A stretch of 64,000 nucleotides of DNA from Catonia carolina (GCA_035578175.1 JAQMRL010000001.1:372675720-372739719); one strand, 5' to 3'; counted from the first letter of the stretch, positions 10,971 to 24,047 are shown. Notes: generated from the letters alone by a model not told the origin. A program made the numbers and translations.

Positions 10971-12345
10971 TATCCGTACGTTATGGCCTACTGTACGTAC
11001 AGTTAAAAACAATACATCAAGAATGCATTCCTAACGACTAATTAAATTACATTGTAATGATTTGTATTTGATGAACCTATAACATAATAATTTAATTACG
11101 AATTAATTTTTATTGTTAAAACTTAATTATTACTCACCAAATTTGAACGCATTACAGCAGTTAACTTCCGACAGCGTAAGCTTAATAAAATTTAAATTAT
11201 TAGAAGCGTCAACTTTCAGCGTTGAGTAGAATTTAACCAGAATGATTCATAAATAACTTAATCACGTTATCAGCAATTAAAACAAAAGTACTTGGATTCA
11301 AGAACTTTTTTACCTTCTTGGACTCTTATTTCTAGTGCAGAGTAAAATATATTATAAATGATGGACAAAAATGTTTGACACCTGTATCTGATTGTCATGT
11401 TTCATAACCCTTGAAGCCAAAAATAGTGATTCTTGGAGGGATTTCCGCGCGTATATTTACATAAATGTGTCTATTATTCCTTCTGAAGAAAAATTGCGGA
11501 ACCGATTGGGCTAAAATTTAAAGACTATGTTTCCCTAACCAATCTTAGAAATGGGTGGAATTCGGTATGTACAAAGCGAAAAGAACCTTTGAAGTCCCAA
11601 AATTAAGGGCCTTAAAAAGTTTCTTCGTGTCAAGAAGTACTTTTAATATCAGCAACAATCCCAGCAATGTTGTTCATATGTCGGTCTCCGCCCGTTTAAG
11701 CGGTTAATATAATTAGCCTACATATTTGATTTGTGTTCGCGGTAGCTATTATTTATTTTATTTTGTGGACAGTTTTCTTTACTCGTGTAAATGCGCAAAT
11801 CCCTGTAACTCAACAATCGGACACAAATATCTACACAAAAATCGTCTACTACTATCCTCGTGTTCCTTAGGACACAAATTGAGTAAAATATTGTACAGCT
11901 TCAAGATTAGCGAGAAAGATTGTTCGGTTTACCTCACCATCTGTTATATAACTTTAACTAAGTTCTATAAGTAACTAAGTTTTAAGTGTACTATGTATGT
12001 GGCAAATACATAATTAGGCCTGAATCTGCACTGGTTGTAAATAATGACCATTATTTAAATTTATTTAAATACAAATTATTAAAGAACCATTAATATGTCG
12101 ATTCAATAAAGCAATGAAAATCTATTTTTTTCTTATTACATCATCATACAAAATTTTTCATCTATTAAGTCTTGTAATTTAATAACATTAAGGTTTCTTA
12201 CTTTCGTAACCTGTTTAAAACCACTTCATAATAAAAGTTATCAAGTTAAAGAGCATTTATATTGTCTGTAACATTACAAGCTGTTTAAAATTGTTGACAA
12301 AGTGCCTTAGTTTGTTCACTACTGCGTTAAAAAAAATTTCTTTCT
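10971..12345. other. Intergenic; possible old repeat at about 11310-11640
   Basis: Mostly AT-rich and featureless. At 11310-11640 the order of phrases ('...cccttgaagccaaaaa...', then a run with gcgcg, then '...attgcggaaccgattgggctaaaattt...') loosely parallels the 5' half of the HINE-like family. It could be an older relative, but the match is weak. No exon was recognised. Confidence 0.35.
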
Positions 12346-12349
12346 TATT

Positions 12350-12480
12350 TTACAGTCTCATCTATCGCTTGATTGTTATCGACTACTGTGGGTAATCGAA
12401 TGGTAGTAAGCATAAAATTTCCAAACCCAAATCGAGAATCGAAATCAGGATATAGGTAGGTCTACTATTCTTTCCAGTAT
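12350..12480 (-). mobile_element. SINE family B, highly diverged copy
   Basis: Minus-strand resemblance to the tail and body of family B ('...tcatctatcgcttgattgttatcgactactgtgg...'), followed by a decayed head. It is detectable only by order and spacing. Confidence 0.4.
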
Positions 12481-12489
12481 AACACGCTG

Positions 12490-14400
12490 TTGCCATTGCT
12501 CCTCACAAACGCTATTATTTTATTATTATTTTGTCTGTGACTTCTTATTTTTATTCATATTCTGTGTTTATTCATGTCACAGTTTTTTTTCTCTGTGACA
12601 CCGCATTAAAGAATAGATGAACCGATTTCAGCAGAACTTTTAGAATTTTACCTTACAGAGTCAAAATTCACGTCTGTTAATTTAAAGAAGGGGTCAGGAA
12701 TTGTTTTAACTTTTACTTAATATCGTAAAATGAAAAAGAACAAAGCCCAAAAAATTATTTAGGACTTTTCAAGATACATTTTAAATTACAAAAGGGCTTC
12801 TGCTTTCATCGTGTCTTCAAGAACAAATTCAGCTGAATTTTAGGATTTTAATTTTCATTTTAGGATTTAATTTTAGGAAATAATCTAAATAATTACATGA
12901 TGAAAAGTTTCCTGAAAACACCTAAAAATTTAAGTTGATTCTCATAGTCGATTTCTTTATTCCGAAAACATTAAAATTACATATTCATAAATGAAGTTGA
13001 TATATTTTAAATTGACATAGGATAACTCGACAAACTCTAATGCCAATTAATTTCATCATCAATTTACTATAAAATTTGTAAAAGTGTAGTGCTAATTTCT
13101 CATAATCGTTTAACTCATCTTCCTATGATCCCATTCTAAAATGAAATAAGTTGTTAATGCTAATGCATAACAAGGTTAACTTACCATAATCACAGCTTAG
13201 AAAGTAGTGTAATTAGGCCTACTTGCTAGGCATTAGAACGTAAAAAAGCTTTTAATAATACAAACGAAAGCCTTTCTAGTATGCGAAGGAGGCATAATTT
13301 AATTTAGTAGGAACTAATAGATAACTTAGACTATCTATTAACGTAGATGAAATAACTAAGTTAACTTGTTTTTATTTTATTCAAAAAAAAATGTTATGTT
13401 TATTTTTGTAATGCTATCTGTTAGCTATTTGTTTAAAAATATTAGTAGTGTTTATCTATTTCAAATATTTGAAATATTTATTTATCTTATTTAGTTTCTG
13501 TTCGAAGATAGTTTTGCTTGTTGTAATATATCTTATATTTTTAAATCTTAGAAATTAATTGCCTAGATTCCTAATCATATCTGTTCTTTATTAAAAAAAA
13601 AACTCGGTACTTTTTTTTGCTTCAACTTTATTTTTATTTACAACTGTACAATTTTTTAAAGCACAACTAGTAAATGAGATGAAATAAATGAGGAATGGCG
13701 GGAATGTGACGTGAATGAGAATCGATCCGTGACCGATTTCGGCGTGAAATTTTGCAAGGAATGAAGTTCCAATATTTTTCAATGACAATGCTTTATAAAC
13801 TATGATAGGTGATTTTTTTATGAAATGAATTTTTGTTTTTATTAAATGAAACATGCATGACAAGTTAAATTGCAATGTATTTTTTATGGTGGTCAGAGAT
13901 AAATTCAGTACTTTGAAGACTGTCTGATGAAGTTCTTCTGTTTCTAAATTTAAATCACATCACTTATTTGAAACCTTGTACTTAAATTTACTGTTACCAA
14001 TTACTCGTGAATTTCACAGAATCTCTACAAACCGACATTTGAAAATCTGACAAGTTTGATAATCCAATAACACTGGGTATTGCCATAGAAAGCATAATAA
14101 ATGCAATACTGTGGCGAAGAAAACATTTGTTTTACTGTTAAAAAAGGATAGCGGAGTCATCCAAAACAGAAACCAAAAAGATAATGTGCGATTAGTTTAA
14201 GAAATAATCAGTACTGTGCGTTAACGAACACTAACCAATATTATTAGAAGTAGTTTTTATATGACTGAATAATACAACATTTTTACGACGCGTTTTGTAA
14301 TGGCTCTATTTTCGGCTTTAGAATTTATAAGGGGTGCAAGGGAGGCCCCAGGCTAAAAAATATTTGTATAAATTTTTTCAGTAAAAACGTACAAAGATAC
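12490..14400. other. Intergenic, nothing recognised
   Basis: AT-rich sequence. A 94-codon open frame on the minus strand at 13591-13875 has no recognisable domain and a composition like its surroundings. I do not call it a gene. Confidence 0.5.
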
Positions 14401-14402
14401 TT

Positions 14403-14580
14403 GGCTCCTTCCCTAGCGTAGTGGCAGCCCTCTAGCCTACAACGTGGAGGTCCCGGGTTCAATTCCCGGCTAGGGTCTGGAAATGTTCACGAGTTAAAAC
14501 CTACTGTTAAATAACCAAATAACCCACCATAGTCGCTAATAACCGAGTTATTGATGTGACTTTAAATAAACTAAAAATAT
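14403..14580 (+). mobile_element. tRNA-derived SINE, family B
   Basis: One of the clearest B copies. The A-box-like segment is TAGCGTAGTGGCAGC. The B box region is GGTTCAATTCCCGG. Then come the unique body and the tail GACTTTAAATAAACTAAAAA. The head can be read as a degenerate tRNA. Confidence 0.85.
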
Positions 14581-15109
14581 TCGTATGCTTAATAAAGTAC
14601 TAAGTTAAACATAAAATTTAAAACAGTTGTATACAGTCAATTTGATTTTGTAACGTTTTTACAAGAACGTAAAAAATACGAGGCAACTCAAAATTCTGAT
14701 TGATAAGAGGGTGGATTAAATAATTTAGCTCAACAATATTTTTTTTAAATTGTTATTGTAGGAACATATAAATAAATTTACAATAATGCATTTGGCTTAT
14801 ATAACACGCTGAAAACATAATTATTTATGAAGAAAATGGAGTAGATATCTACTGATCTAATTGAAACAATGTATATAATGCTTAAAAAATTTCTATTTAT
14901 TATTTTATTACTGTACAGGTTTCATAATACTTTAATTTTTCACTTTTGAAAATTACTTTAAATAATTACTATGCGTTGTTTAGATTTTTATTACTCATGT
15001 AAATAGGCCTATTTTTCATTTTTTTATTTCATTTTGTTTATCGTATACTATTATTTGTTAATTTTTTACTATTAAGCTACTTCTTTTCCATACAATTCTA
15101 CGTTATTCT

Positions 15110-15355
15110 TGTTGTATGTAGTCTATTTATTATTTGATTTTTCTATGTTTTTCCCTATTTTTATTAATTTTTTTTATTGTTAAACTTTTGAATTATAGGT
15201 ACCTTGGGATGTTATTCTTTAAACAAAAAAAAAATCTGTTTATTTTTCACGTAATTTCGTTTGTTTATTAAAAATACAGTTAAGCTTATTGCTGGGTAGC
15301 CTATACTATTTTGAATAGTTTCTGAAGAAAGAATAAAAGTTAAATACAATAAACC
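15110..15355 (+). repeat. Dispersed repeat D, copy 1
   Basis: About 245 bp that aligns in order with 33085-33330: '...ttttctatgttt...', '...cttttgaattat...', '...gggatgt(t)attctttaaa...', a poly-A run, '...ttttcacgt...' and '...tagtttctgaa...ataaaagttaa...'. No coding content. The class is unknown. Confidence 0.6.
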
Positions 15356-15784
15356 CCGATAATGTATTAAAATGTGTAACGTACAGTTGCTAGTACAAAA
15401 TTAAATAAATTACACAGGTCTCTACATGAATCCGCTTTCAAATCAGCTTTTCTATTTTTGGCACATCTGAATTCATCGATAACGGAAGAACAATCAGTTC
15501 TCTTACAATAAAACACTGCGTTGTTTTACTTTATTCCACTATCTTTCTCGTTTATTTTATGGATGAATTTTTAAATGACAATGTATGAAATTTAGTAGCA
15601 TCTATATTTTACATTGTTGTTCATTTCCATTTATTAGGCCCACATTTCCGAGGCGGGGCCTAGTTCGCTTTTAAGTAGAGACGATATTGAATGCCTTTTA
15701 AGAATGTATCTTACTATGTATTAGACTAAATGTAATATTCTAGAGATGCGAGTAAAACTCGAATTATTTTATTTTCCGCTGTTG

Positions 15785-17487
15785 TTTAGATCATCAGCCG
15801 AAAGGCTGGTTTGAACCTCTAGAGATGGTTTACCATGTATTCCTCACTGAATGGAAAAGTATGCTTATCACCCGGTTAGCCCCTCTAAAAGCATCTACTT
15901 TCCACCCTGTAAATGACACCTTTACTACATTCCCCCCAGGTTCTGGCTGTATAATTTAATTCATTACCTTCAGAGGAGATAATTCTGACGAGTTTTTTTT
16001 AGACCTCTACTTCTTCTGTTCTTAAATGCTTCAGTCATATAATTCGCTGACCATGTGTAAAGAAACAAAGCTATTTTTTGTAGCCCTGGAACTAGCAGAT
16101 CGAGTGCAAATAATTTAAAAATCTACTTGCTTGTTGTGGGAAAATTTTTCACTAGCGTTACTATTACTGCTATTTTACATTTAAATGTTATTCTACCCTC
16201 GGTATTCTTGACAATCTGGATTATTCGGTCCCCTATTTATTAGGCTTATCAAGCTTCTACTAAATTATGCTATCGTTAATGGGGATCACGTATTAAAGAA
16301 GTATGATAATCTATCACCCTTAAAATATTTAAAAAAATAAAAATCTATGCCTAGATTTTGGCAAAATTAATACTAGTCATTTTTCGAACCGGTTTTTGTT
16401 ACTTTAAAAGAAGGCGTGTGTACGTCAAAAAGTATTTATCAAGAAAGGGAGTTACTATAAGTTGTTTTCAAAATTTTATACAACATATTTCAACAATAAA
16501 AGGCGTAGTATACTCGGAATTTCATTAGAATCGTATACATATCCGTTCAGATTTATTACCGGGAAAGATGTTTTTTATTTAGGTCTCTATAGATATTATC
16601 ATCTAAAATTCAAGGTTCAGGAAATGCATTTCCTCAATACTCGATTCGTTTGTTAATTATACAGTACACAATTTATAATAATTAAATAATGTTATTAATA
16701 TTTCTAGTTATAAAAAATCTAAAAATAAAATTATTTTTTTTTTTTAAAGAAGAGTCTAAACATAAAAAACCATTTTTATAAATAAACATCCTTTCGAATT
16801 TAATACCTATTTCAGAAATCGTGTAAAAATAATATGATCTCAGTGTTTGCTACGGAGGAGAAATTTCACCTTAGAATATTGTAGTACAAACCGTACTGGC
16901 CTACTCGCTCAGTCAAGGACTGGTTATGACCAAATACAGACTGGATTCAAAGAGTGGGACGATGACTCACCTTTACTGCATATTCAATCCATTAATGACC
17001 AATGATCTACTCGTTACATAGGATCAATTCGTTGAAAAATAAGTCGTCAAACCGCACTAACTTTCTCACTGATTTTCAAGAAGTGCTACATTTTTATTCA
17101 CTGGGGTCGATCTTAATACCATATCTACAACAACTACGACTATGTATTCGAATGTACTTACTGTAATATATGTTTAAGTACAGTTCTCTTTTTATATACA
17201 AAACAAATCGTTAAGACTGAAGTATTTAAGAACAGAAGAGGTAGTGGTGTAAAAGACAGCTCAGAGTTATCTCTTTTGAGAGTAATGCATTTCATTATAC
17301 AGCCAGAACCTGGGGTGAATGAAGTGAACGTGTTATTTGCAGGGTGGAAAGTAGATGATTTTCAGAGGGGCTGACAGGCTGATAAGCATACTTTTCCATT
17401 CAGTGAGGAATGCATGGTAAACCACCTCACTCCTCGTTTTAGTAAAGCCTCTAGAGGTTCAAACCAGCCTTTCGTCTGATAACCTAA
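15785..17487. repeat. Large inverted repeat (arms about 252 and 273 bp)
   Basis: The left arm (15785-16036) and right arm (17215-17487) are reverse complements over their length. Outermost is AAAGGCTGGTTTGAACCTCT, and then '...ggttctggctgtataat...' leads to '...cttctgttcttaaat...' at the inner ends. The right arm has about 24 extra bases near its outer end. The 1.2-kb spacer shows no transposase. This may be a foldback element or two opposed copies of one repeat. Confidence 0.8.
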
Positions 17488-20400
17488 ATAAAAACAAAAC
17501 AATTTTTTACTGTTTTCCTTCGCGAATAGGTCTCGGTGGCCACAAAAAGTTAATTCGTCAATTTTCTCAAATTCCTTTCCCCTGCCTCCTTTATCCTTAT
17601 CCGATTTTTTTTATGTTTCCCGATATCCTCTTTCTGATCCCTGTGGAGGAATTTTCATTTGAGTTAATGTTAATACAAGCTCTATCTTGACATTGTGAAT
17701 TGTCTTTCTCAATTCTTCTTTGTTTCAACACAAATTCCAATTCATTCCATAATAAATGATTTCTTCACTAGTGGAAAGAGTCGACAACTACATAGGACAG
17801 TAATTGGCTCACATTGGAAGGATGAGCGCGGTCTGAATCCCCAAGGTGATTGAGGGTACAACCCAAAAGGGAGACGTTTGGGAAGGACAAGTAAAAGATG
17901 CGAAGATGGATCAATGATCTTGAAAGTTGGATAGTGTAACAGGCCGTGTACCATACACAAAACAAAACTCTTACATTAATGGTACTTGACGATAAGGAAA
18001 AAATTATTTCTTATTTTTACTTTTTTTTCAATTATTATTGATGTTTTGAATCGGTGCATTTTATCAAATATCATTTTGTTCAATCAGTTCTCATTTCTTC
18101 TAACCATTTGTCCAAAGAATCGTATTCTTCTTTGATTATTGTTTCTATATTCTGATATAGTCCTGATTATTTTTTATTTTGTTTAAAATCATTCCATTTT
18201 GTTTTTCTGGTTCATGGATTTTTCTTAGAAAGTTTCTTTCTATTATTAAAAGTCATCTTATAATTACCCTTTACATTTTTAAATAGTTGACTTCTATTCC
18301 GGACAAAATTGATGGGTCTGAAACTGTAGTGCCTAGCTTTAGTCTTAATTGTAATGATCTTTATTAATTTAATTTTCTTGTATTATTTTATTATGTAAGG
18401 ACAACTCTCGGTCTTTTGCCGATCGATTTCATAAACAATTTTACACAAACTGTTCATTGGCAAGGATTTCGTTTTGTGACATTCCGCAATAAAATGCACA
18501 TTTAAAATATAGAAATCAGACCAAAATAAGAAAAACACGAAGGTAATTGATTCGTAATTGGCCAATTACATAAAATGGTAAATGGTAATCAGTACGTTAG
18601 TGTGTCCAAGTACGTTGATACTGTACTATTTACAGTATCAAGTTAGAAGTATTGCAGGCAATAGGGGTAGGCCATTGTTAAAATACTCAATATGTCGGGT
18701 AGGTCTGATAAATGAGATTGTCTTGTACTGTAGTGCATAATAATTGTTTAGTAGGCCTGTAATAAATGTATGGAAGAATCAAATAATCAATGAAATAATT
18801 TTAAAATACGATACTATAATTTTATCTCGAATAGAGCCAATTTTAAACCACGTGAGATGACTTGAGACATTTCTGGAAGCTCTTTTTGTAACCCACATTC
18901 TCAACATTTACTAACTGTAGGCTTTTCTCCTTTCTTCTGTCTACACGGTGTTCTGTTTTTGCTCTTCATAGAAGCCCTTGAAGTCTGTTGTCGGAATTTA
19001 GGTCGATTCATTAAGTTTTCTCGGTTTATTCGTTTTCTTAATGTCCTATCTGACTTCTTTAAACCATTTATCCGAAACTTTAGGTCTGTTGTTTAGTGTA
19101 TTAAAATGTACGATACCAACTATAATTATAAGAAATACGAACAAATTTTAATATCCATTAACTGTATGTAATTTTATTTTTGTTTAGGGAAATAAATAAT
19201 AAGGCCAAAATACAGTAATAGTCAATAGACCTTGCAGGATTTGGATGTCGTAAAACACATTTCCATTACTACTCTTATAATTATTATGGATAAAATACAG
19301 TTTTAATTAAAAACATTTCATGTCGTAGAATATGCCATTTATTATGAATATGACATAGATATGTCATTTATTTTATATTTCATCTTTTATTAATGATTCA
19401 TTGTAGTACAAACACGACATGTAGCCTACAGAAAAATCCTCGGAGACAATAATTATAATATAAAACATGCGATTCACTCTATATCTATTGTATTATTATG
19501 TAACAACCGTTCTTTATTCAAGGTGTTTTAATGATAAAAATTTCAGTTTTATTTTTCTCGTAAAAGTAGTCTATTTATAAAAAATAGACGGTATGAAGGA
19601 TAAAAACAACAGAAATATGGTAAATTATTATTAAAAAATTTCGTCTGAATGGTTTACGAAATTAATAAATTTCTGTATGAAAATATAATCGACTGAATTT
19701 TATAATAAAAATTAATTATATTCTTATAACTGGAAGAAAAGAAAGTCTCTAGATGGAATCAAATTAAAGGATTCCTCAACGAATGATTTTTAATTTCATA
19801 AATGTCTTGACCTATTATTCTTTAGTGAGTTAAGGAATGATTGGGCGACCTTGGAATAAAGTGTAAAATCGTTAGTACGAGTTGTATCAGATTGGAATTA
19901 AAAATGTAATATCACTACATACGAGTAACCGATTCCTAAAGATTGAATAAACATTTATCTTTAAATTCTACGGGATTTAGTTTGATTTGTTATCGGGGAG
20001 TGTATATTATTTGAAAATGCCAAATATTATTAATGCTTTTGTGAGTAGACGTGAATTTGAACAAGAGTTTGTTCATTATTTTTGGCTGTCAGTTGGTCAT
20101 CATACAAAGTTACATACCAATCCAGCTGTCTGGGCTGTCCCGAAGGCCAAATTCTATGTTATAAAACGTTTATGTTGCAAGGGGAAATTCCCTAGCCAGT
20201 AACTTAATCCCTCTTCCATTTAGAAAGAATTTTGTTTGCTTATAGCACACAGTAAGATAAGATAAAAGAACCCCTTGTAAGAAAAACCCTCCCCCAACCA
20301 TTCTGTGTGTACGTACACAGCCTCAATTTTTAGAGTACGCGAAATTTAGGAGGCCGTTTCTTGAAATACCAGACCCATTTTAACATCATTGAATATCACA

Positions 20401-20735
20401 TTTTTATTATAGTTGACAAATATTTTATAAAAGAGATTGTAGAAATCTTTAGCGTAATAGAGCACTCATGCCCTCCATAAAAGTAATAATGAAAAAGCTC
20501 TAATAGATTTGCAGTCTACCCAAGTGATCTCTGCTCAATTACAGCCAATATGAAAAAATTCAAAGTATATGTAAGATTACGTTTTTCTTGTTCAATGATG
20601 TTGGAATTCAGAGATGTATTTTCTAGAATATTATCTTTAAAATTTAAAAAATCACTTTGTTTGTCTTCAGACGTTTTTATATATTTATATCTTTTATTTA
20701 TTGTTTATATATTTATAAATTAATTTTATACAAAT
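17488..20735. other. Intergenic; one possible LINE scrap
   Basis: Mainly AT-rich sequence. At about 17770-17945 (plus) two frames read PKGRRLGRTSKR and MRRWINDLESW. This resembles the G-R-P-x-x-R-W segment near the C terminus of many LINE proteins, split by a frameshift. The open frame at 19987-20202 is not recognised. Nothing else is supported. Confidence 0.35.
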
Positions 20736-20736
20736 T

Positions 20737-20872
20737 GGCCGCCATGGTACAGTGGTCGGTTTGAGCCCAGCTTGTATTTGAATATTTAACGCATTAAAAA
20801 CACATTGTTCCAACCAAAGTAGTAGCTAATAACTAAGCTGTTGATCGACTTCAAATAAATTTTTAAAAATGT
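20737..20872 (+). mobile_element. SINE family B, decayed
   Basis: It has a head-like start (ATGGTACAGTGGTCGG), a damaged B box, and the recognisable body and tail ('agtagctaataactaagctgttgatc...cttcaaataaa'). Confidence 0.5.
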
Positions 20873-21937
20873 GTATAAATTTGATTCAATCGAGGTTTTG
20901 CACCAAAGACATAATTAAACAAACTGATAAAAATATCCAGTAGGCTGAACCGTCAACATTTATAAACATTTTAAATCGGGGTCCTACGGTGATTGCTACC
21001 CCAACAAAAATTTTAATTTTTTTCGAATACAAATAATATTTAAACGGCATGTTATTTAGCAAAGAAATGACAAACTTTTGGTAACCCGAAAATTTTCAGG
21101 TCGCATGAGAAAACGAAAAACTCAAAGTATCATACATTCAAAGTTGAAATTTTGAAACTTTCATATCTTCAAATACCAAAATATTGTGATCCACCCAACC
21201 CCTTTGGCGGCCGAACTTCACCTTGTGGCAAATGATTCTGATCCACTTATGAATTCTGATCCACCTACCCCTCTGAAGCCGAGACACGGAAGCAGCGCGA
21301 AGCGCTGCTGGAGTGGCGAGTTACTTTTATTATATTTCTATACAATTATTGGAATAGTCGTATGTTTTTATTGTGAGGTAGAAAGTATTGTATATTAAAG
21401 ATAATAAAACGTATTCGAGGGAGATACCTACCTTATTAGTTACTAATAATAATCTTGTTCATTCAAAATATGTTTTATCTTACCTTAAATAAACAACACA
21501 TTCTAGGACGAATACAATGTTGTTTTACCTCACTCCAAACGCCTCTACTTCACAGACAGTTTAGGCCATATGTTTCATTACGGCGAATGACATCATCATT
21601 TAAATTATCTGTTTGTCATACTGCTCATAGTATGACGCGTGTGGTACTTAAAACGTTTCCTGTCATTATCTGACTACTGTTACTTGAATAGTTAATAAAT
21701 AAATCTACTACAGTACTTTTAAAAATATTTATTAGACGTTCAGGTTAGGCGTTATCTATTAGCCTAAACTGAAATTATAATCAACTACCTAGTTGATTGA
21801 AAAATAAATAAATAGACTAATGATAGATAATGTTTGCAACATGTTCAAATAATTTTAAAATGTTATTCTATTAAATCTTCACCAAAATTGATTAGTATCT
21901 CAATTTAATAAACACCCAAAATGGTGGACTTAGCTCA

Positions 21938-22055
21938 ATTGGCCACCCTGTTGGTGTAAATAATGGCCAGCGCAACTGGCTTCTATACCAAAGATCCCAA
22001 GTTCAAATCCCGTTCAGGTCTGGAATAGGCACCATCATCCAATAAAAATAAAAAT
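21938..22055 (+). mobile_element. tRNA-derived SINE, family A
   Basis: Head with GGCCAGCGCAACTGGCTTCT and the B box GTTCAAATCCCG, then a shortened body ending in an A-rich run. The same head occurs at 24048, 34548, 41872, 61822 and 63340. Confidence 0.7.
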
Positions 22056-22128
22056 ACCCTCCAAAATTGAATGGGTCAACGGAAAAACGTTGCAAGTAAC
22101 AAAAACTAACTTTTACAGAAAGTGAAAG

Positions 22129-22543
22129 ATACCATCTGATTCTTAGCTGTAAAACGATTTTTCACTGTATGACGATTTTGTTTCAAGAATTTCCGAGGTT
22201 TTAATTGCAATTCTACCCGTTAGAATTCACTATTATGATCAAATAGAGGATTTATAGAACGTATTCCACTGAAACTTCACTTTTGTAAATTTTGTCAGTT
22301 GTAACGTTTTTATGTTGAGCCATTCAATTGGTTACAGTAAAGAAAAACCTGCCGACCTATTTCGTGTTACCTAACTACCTACATTGGTTTTTAATTCACC
22401 AGATCTAGTACAATATTATTGTATTAGTTTGCTAAAACTACCAGTTTTCTTCAAACAAACTAAATATTCTTTAAAAAATTAAACTAAATATTTCGCTAGT
22501 CAAGGAAAACGGATTTTTTGAAAGTATGAAGTGTTTTAAAACC
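22129..22543. repeat. 415-bp tandem duplication, unit 1
   Basis: From ATACCATCTGATTCTTAGCT to GTGTTTTAAAACC. It is repeated almost perfectly (one G/A difference seen) as unit 2 after a 12-bp spacer. It holds the empty site ATTATTGTATTAGTTTGC, into which a Tigger element inserted in unit 2. Confidence 0.95.
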
Positions 22544-22850
22544 TTGTAAAAAATCATACCATCTGATTCTTAGCTGTAAAACGATTTTTCACTGTATGAC
22601 GATTTTGTTTCAAGAATTTCCGAAGTTTTAATTGCAATTCTACCCGTTAGAATTCACTATTATGATCAAATAGAGGATTTATAGAACGTATTCCACTGAA
22701 ACTTCACTTTTGTAAATTTTGTCAGTTGTAACGTTTTTATGTTGAGCCATTCAATTGGTTACAGTAAAGAAAAACCTGCCGACCTATTTCGTGTTACCTA
22801 ACTACCTACATTGGTTTTTAATTCACCAGATCTAGTACAATATTATTGTA

Positions 22851-23658
22851 CAGAGCACTCTCGTTTATCCGGGATCGTGTCAACCGGGATGCGGATCATC
22901 CGGGATGAAATTTGTATCAAATTACAAACATGTACTTCATGTATCGGGGTAGTTGGCAGATGCCGACACCCCCGTTCGGAATGAGGTGCGTAAGTCTAAT
23001 GTAATGAGGTTGGTTCGTCAGAAGACGAACCAACTACGACGGCAGACGACCAGGAGGAAGACCTCATACCAGATCGAGACATCAGTCACAGCACTGCGTT
23101 AATCTACGCTGAGGGTCTATACGATTATCTTGAACAATGTCAGGAAAGTACGCTGTCTGAAAAATTGATGCTTCGAAATTTGCGCAGCACAATTGCACGT
23201 CGCGTTAATGAAAATAAGAAACAAACAACTCTGTTATCATATTTCAGAAAATAAAGTAAGTACAGTTTTAATTTACGTTATCGATATGCATTATTTCTTA
23301 ATTTACCCTCAGAATGCCAACACTTAATCCTACTACATTTACGTACATTTATTCGTAATTATTTTATCGTTTCTCGTATTTTGTAGTACGTAAACGTATA
23401 TGTACTATGTATGTACGTATGTACAAATAACTAAATTTCGTTTTAACGTTTTGTAAATCACATTATTACGTACTACACACATATGTACGTATACGTTTCA
23501 TATGCACTATGAAATGGGGCAGTCAGCTACTTTAAAGAAGGGTGGTAGTGTAAATAATGGCTCTAAACGTAGTTTTTTTGCAACAGCGGATTAACCGGGA
23601 AATACGTTATCCGGGAAACAGCATTTCCCAAGCATCCCGGATAAACGAGAGTGCACTG
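22851..23658 (+). mobile_element. Tigger/pogo element, 808 bp, internally deleted
   Basis: The inverted ends CAGAGCACTCTCGTTTATCC(GGGAT) and (ATCCC)GGATAAACGAGAGTGCACTG are flanked by TA on both sides (22849-22850 and 23659-23660). The start CAG...CTG and the TA target are typical of pogo-type Tc1/mariner elements. Only the transposase C terminus remains inside. It is younger than the tandem duplication it interrupts. Confidence 0.93.
23000..23254 (+). pseudogene. Tigger transposase C-terminal remnant
   Basis: An 84-codon open stretch with an acidic segment (SSEDEPTTTADDQEEDLIPD), a helical region (ALIYAEGLYDYLEQC), a basic patch, and the end KKQTTLLSYFRK then stop. The ending Q-x-x-L-x-x-Y-F is a PCNA-binding (PIP-box) pattern, known at the end of pogo-type transposases. 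The DNA-binding and DDE domains are gone. Confidence 0.75.
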
Positions 23659-24047
23659 TATTAGTTTGCTAAAACTACCAGTTTTCTTCAAACAAACTAA
23701 ATATTCTTTAAAAAATTAAACTAAATATTTCGCTAGTCAAGGAAAACGGATTTTTTGAAAGTATGAAGTGTTTTAAAACCTGTTGCCTTCTTAAGTATGC
23801 AAAATTGAAGTGGAATAATTTATTTTCTACGTTGACGGAACATAAAAGTAAAACTAAAAGTACCTATTTTTGCGCTGATTTTTCATAGAATTTTTTATTT
23901 GTTTCCTGTTAATATTTCAATAGTAGCTCTACTATGGAATTTCCAAAAGCAACTTGTTAAATGCCAACATTCAAAAATGATTTCAAAGTATTTTTTGTAA
24001 ATGTTTCAATGAAATAGGAAATGTGAGGGGAAATAATGTAAGTTGAC

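Larger units (their letters stand above)
22556..23780. repeat. 415-bp tandem duplication, unit 2, interrupted by Tigger
   Basis: 22556-22850 plus 23661-23780 equals unit 1 in length and order. The Tigger element sits between them at a TA. Confidence 0.95.

Noticed and set aside
13591..13875. 94-codon minus-strand frame
   Set aside because: No recognisable motif, composition like the surrounding AT-rich DNA, and no splice signals that make sense.
15785..17487. LTR retrotransposon
   Set aside because: The repeats are inverted, not direct, and the spacer holds no gag, pol or primer-binding site.
22129..23780. Solo or paired LTRs (two direct 415-bp repeats)
   Set aside because: The spacer is only 12 bp, the ends are not TG...CA, and there is no internal region. 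A simple tandem duplication explains it.
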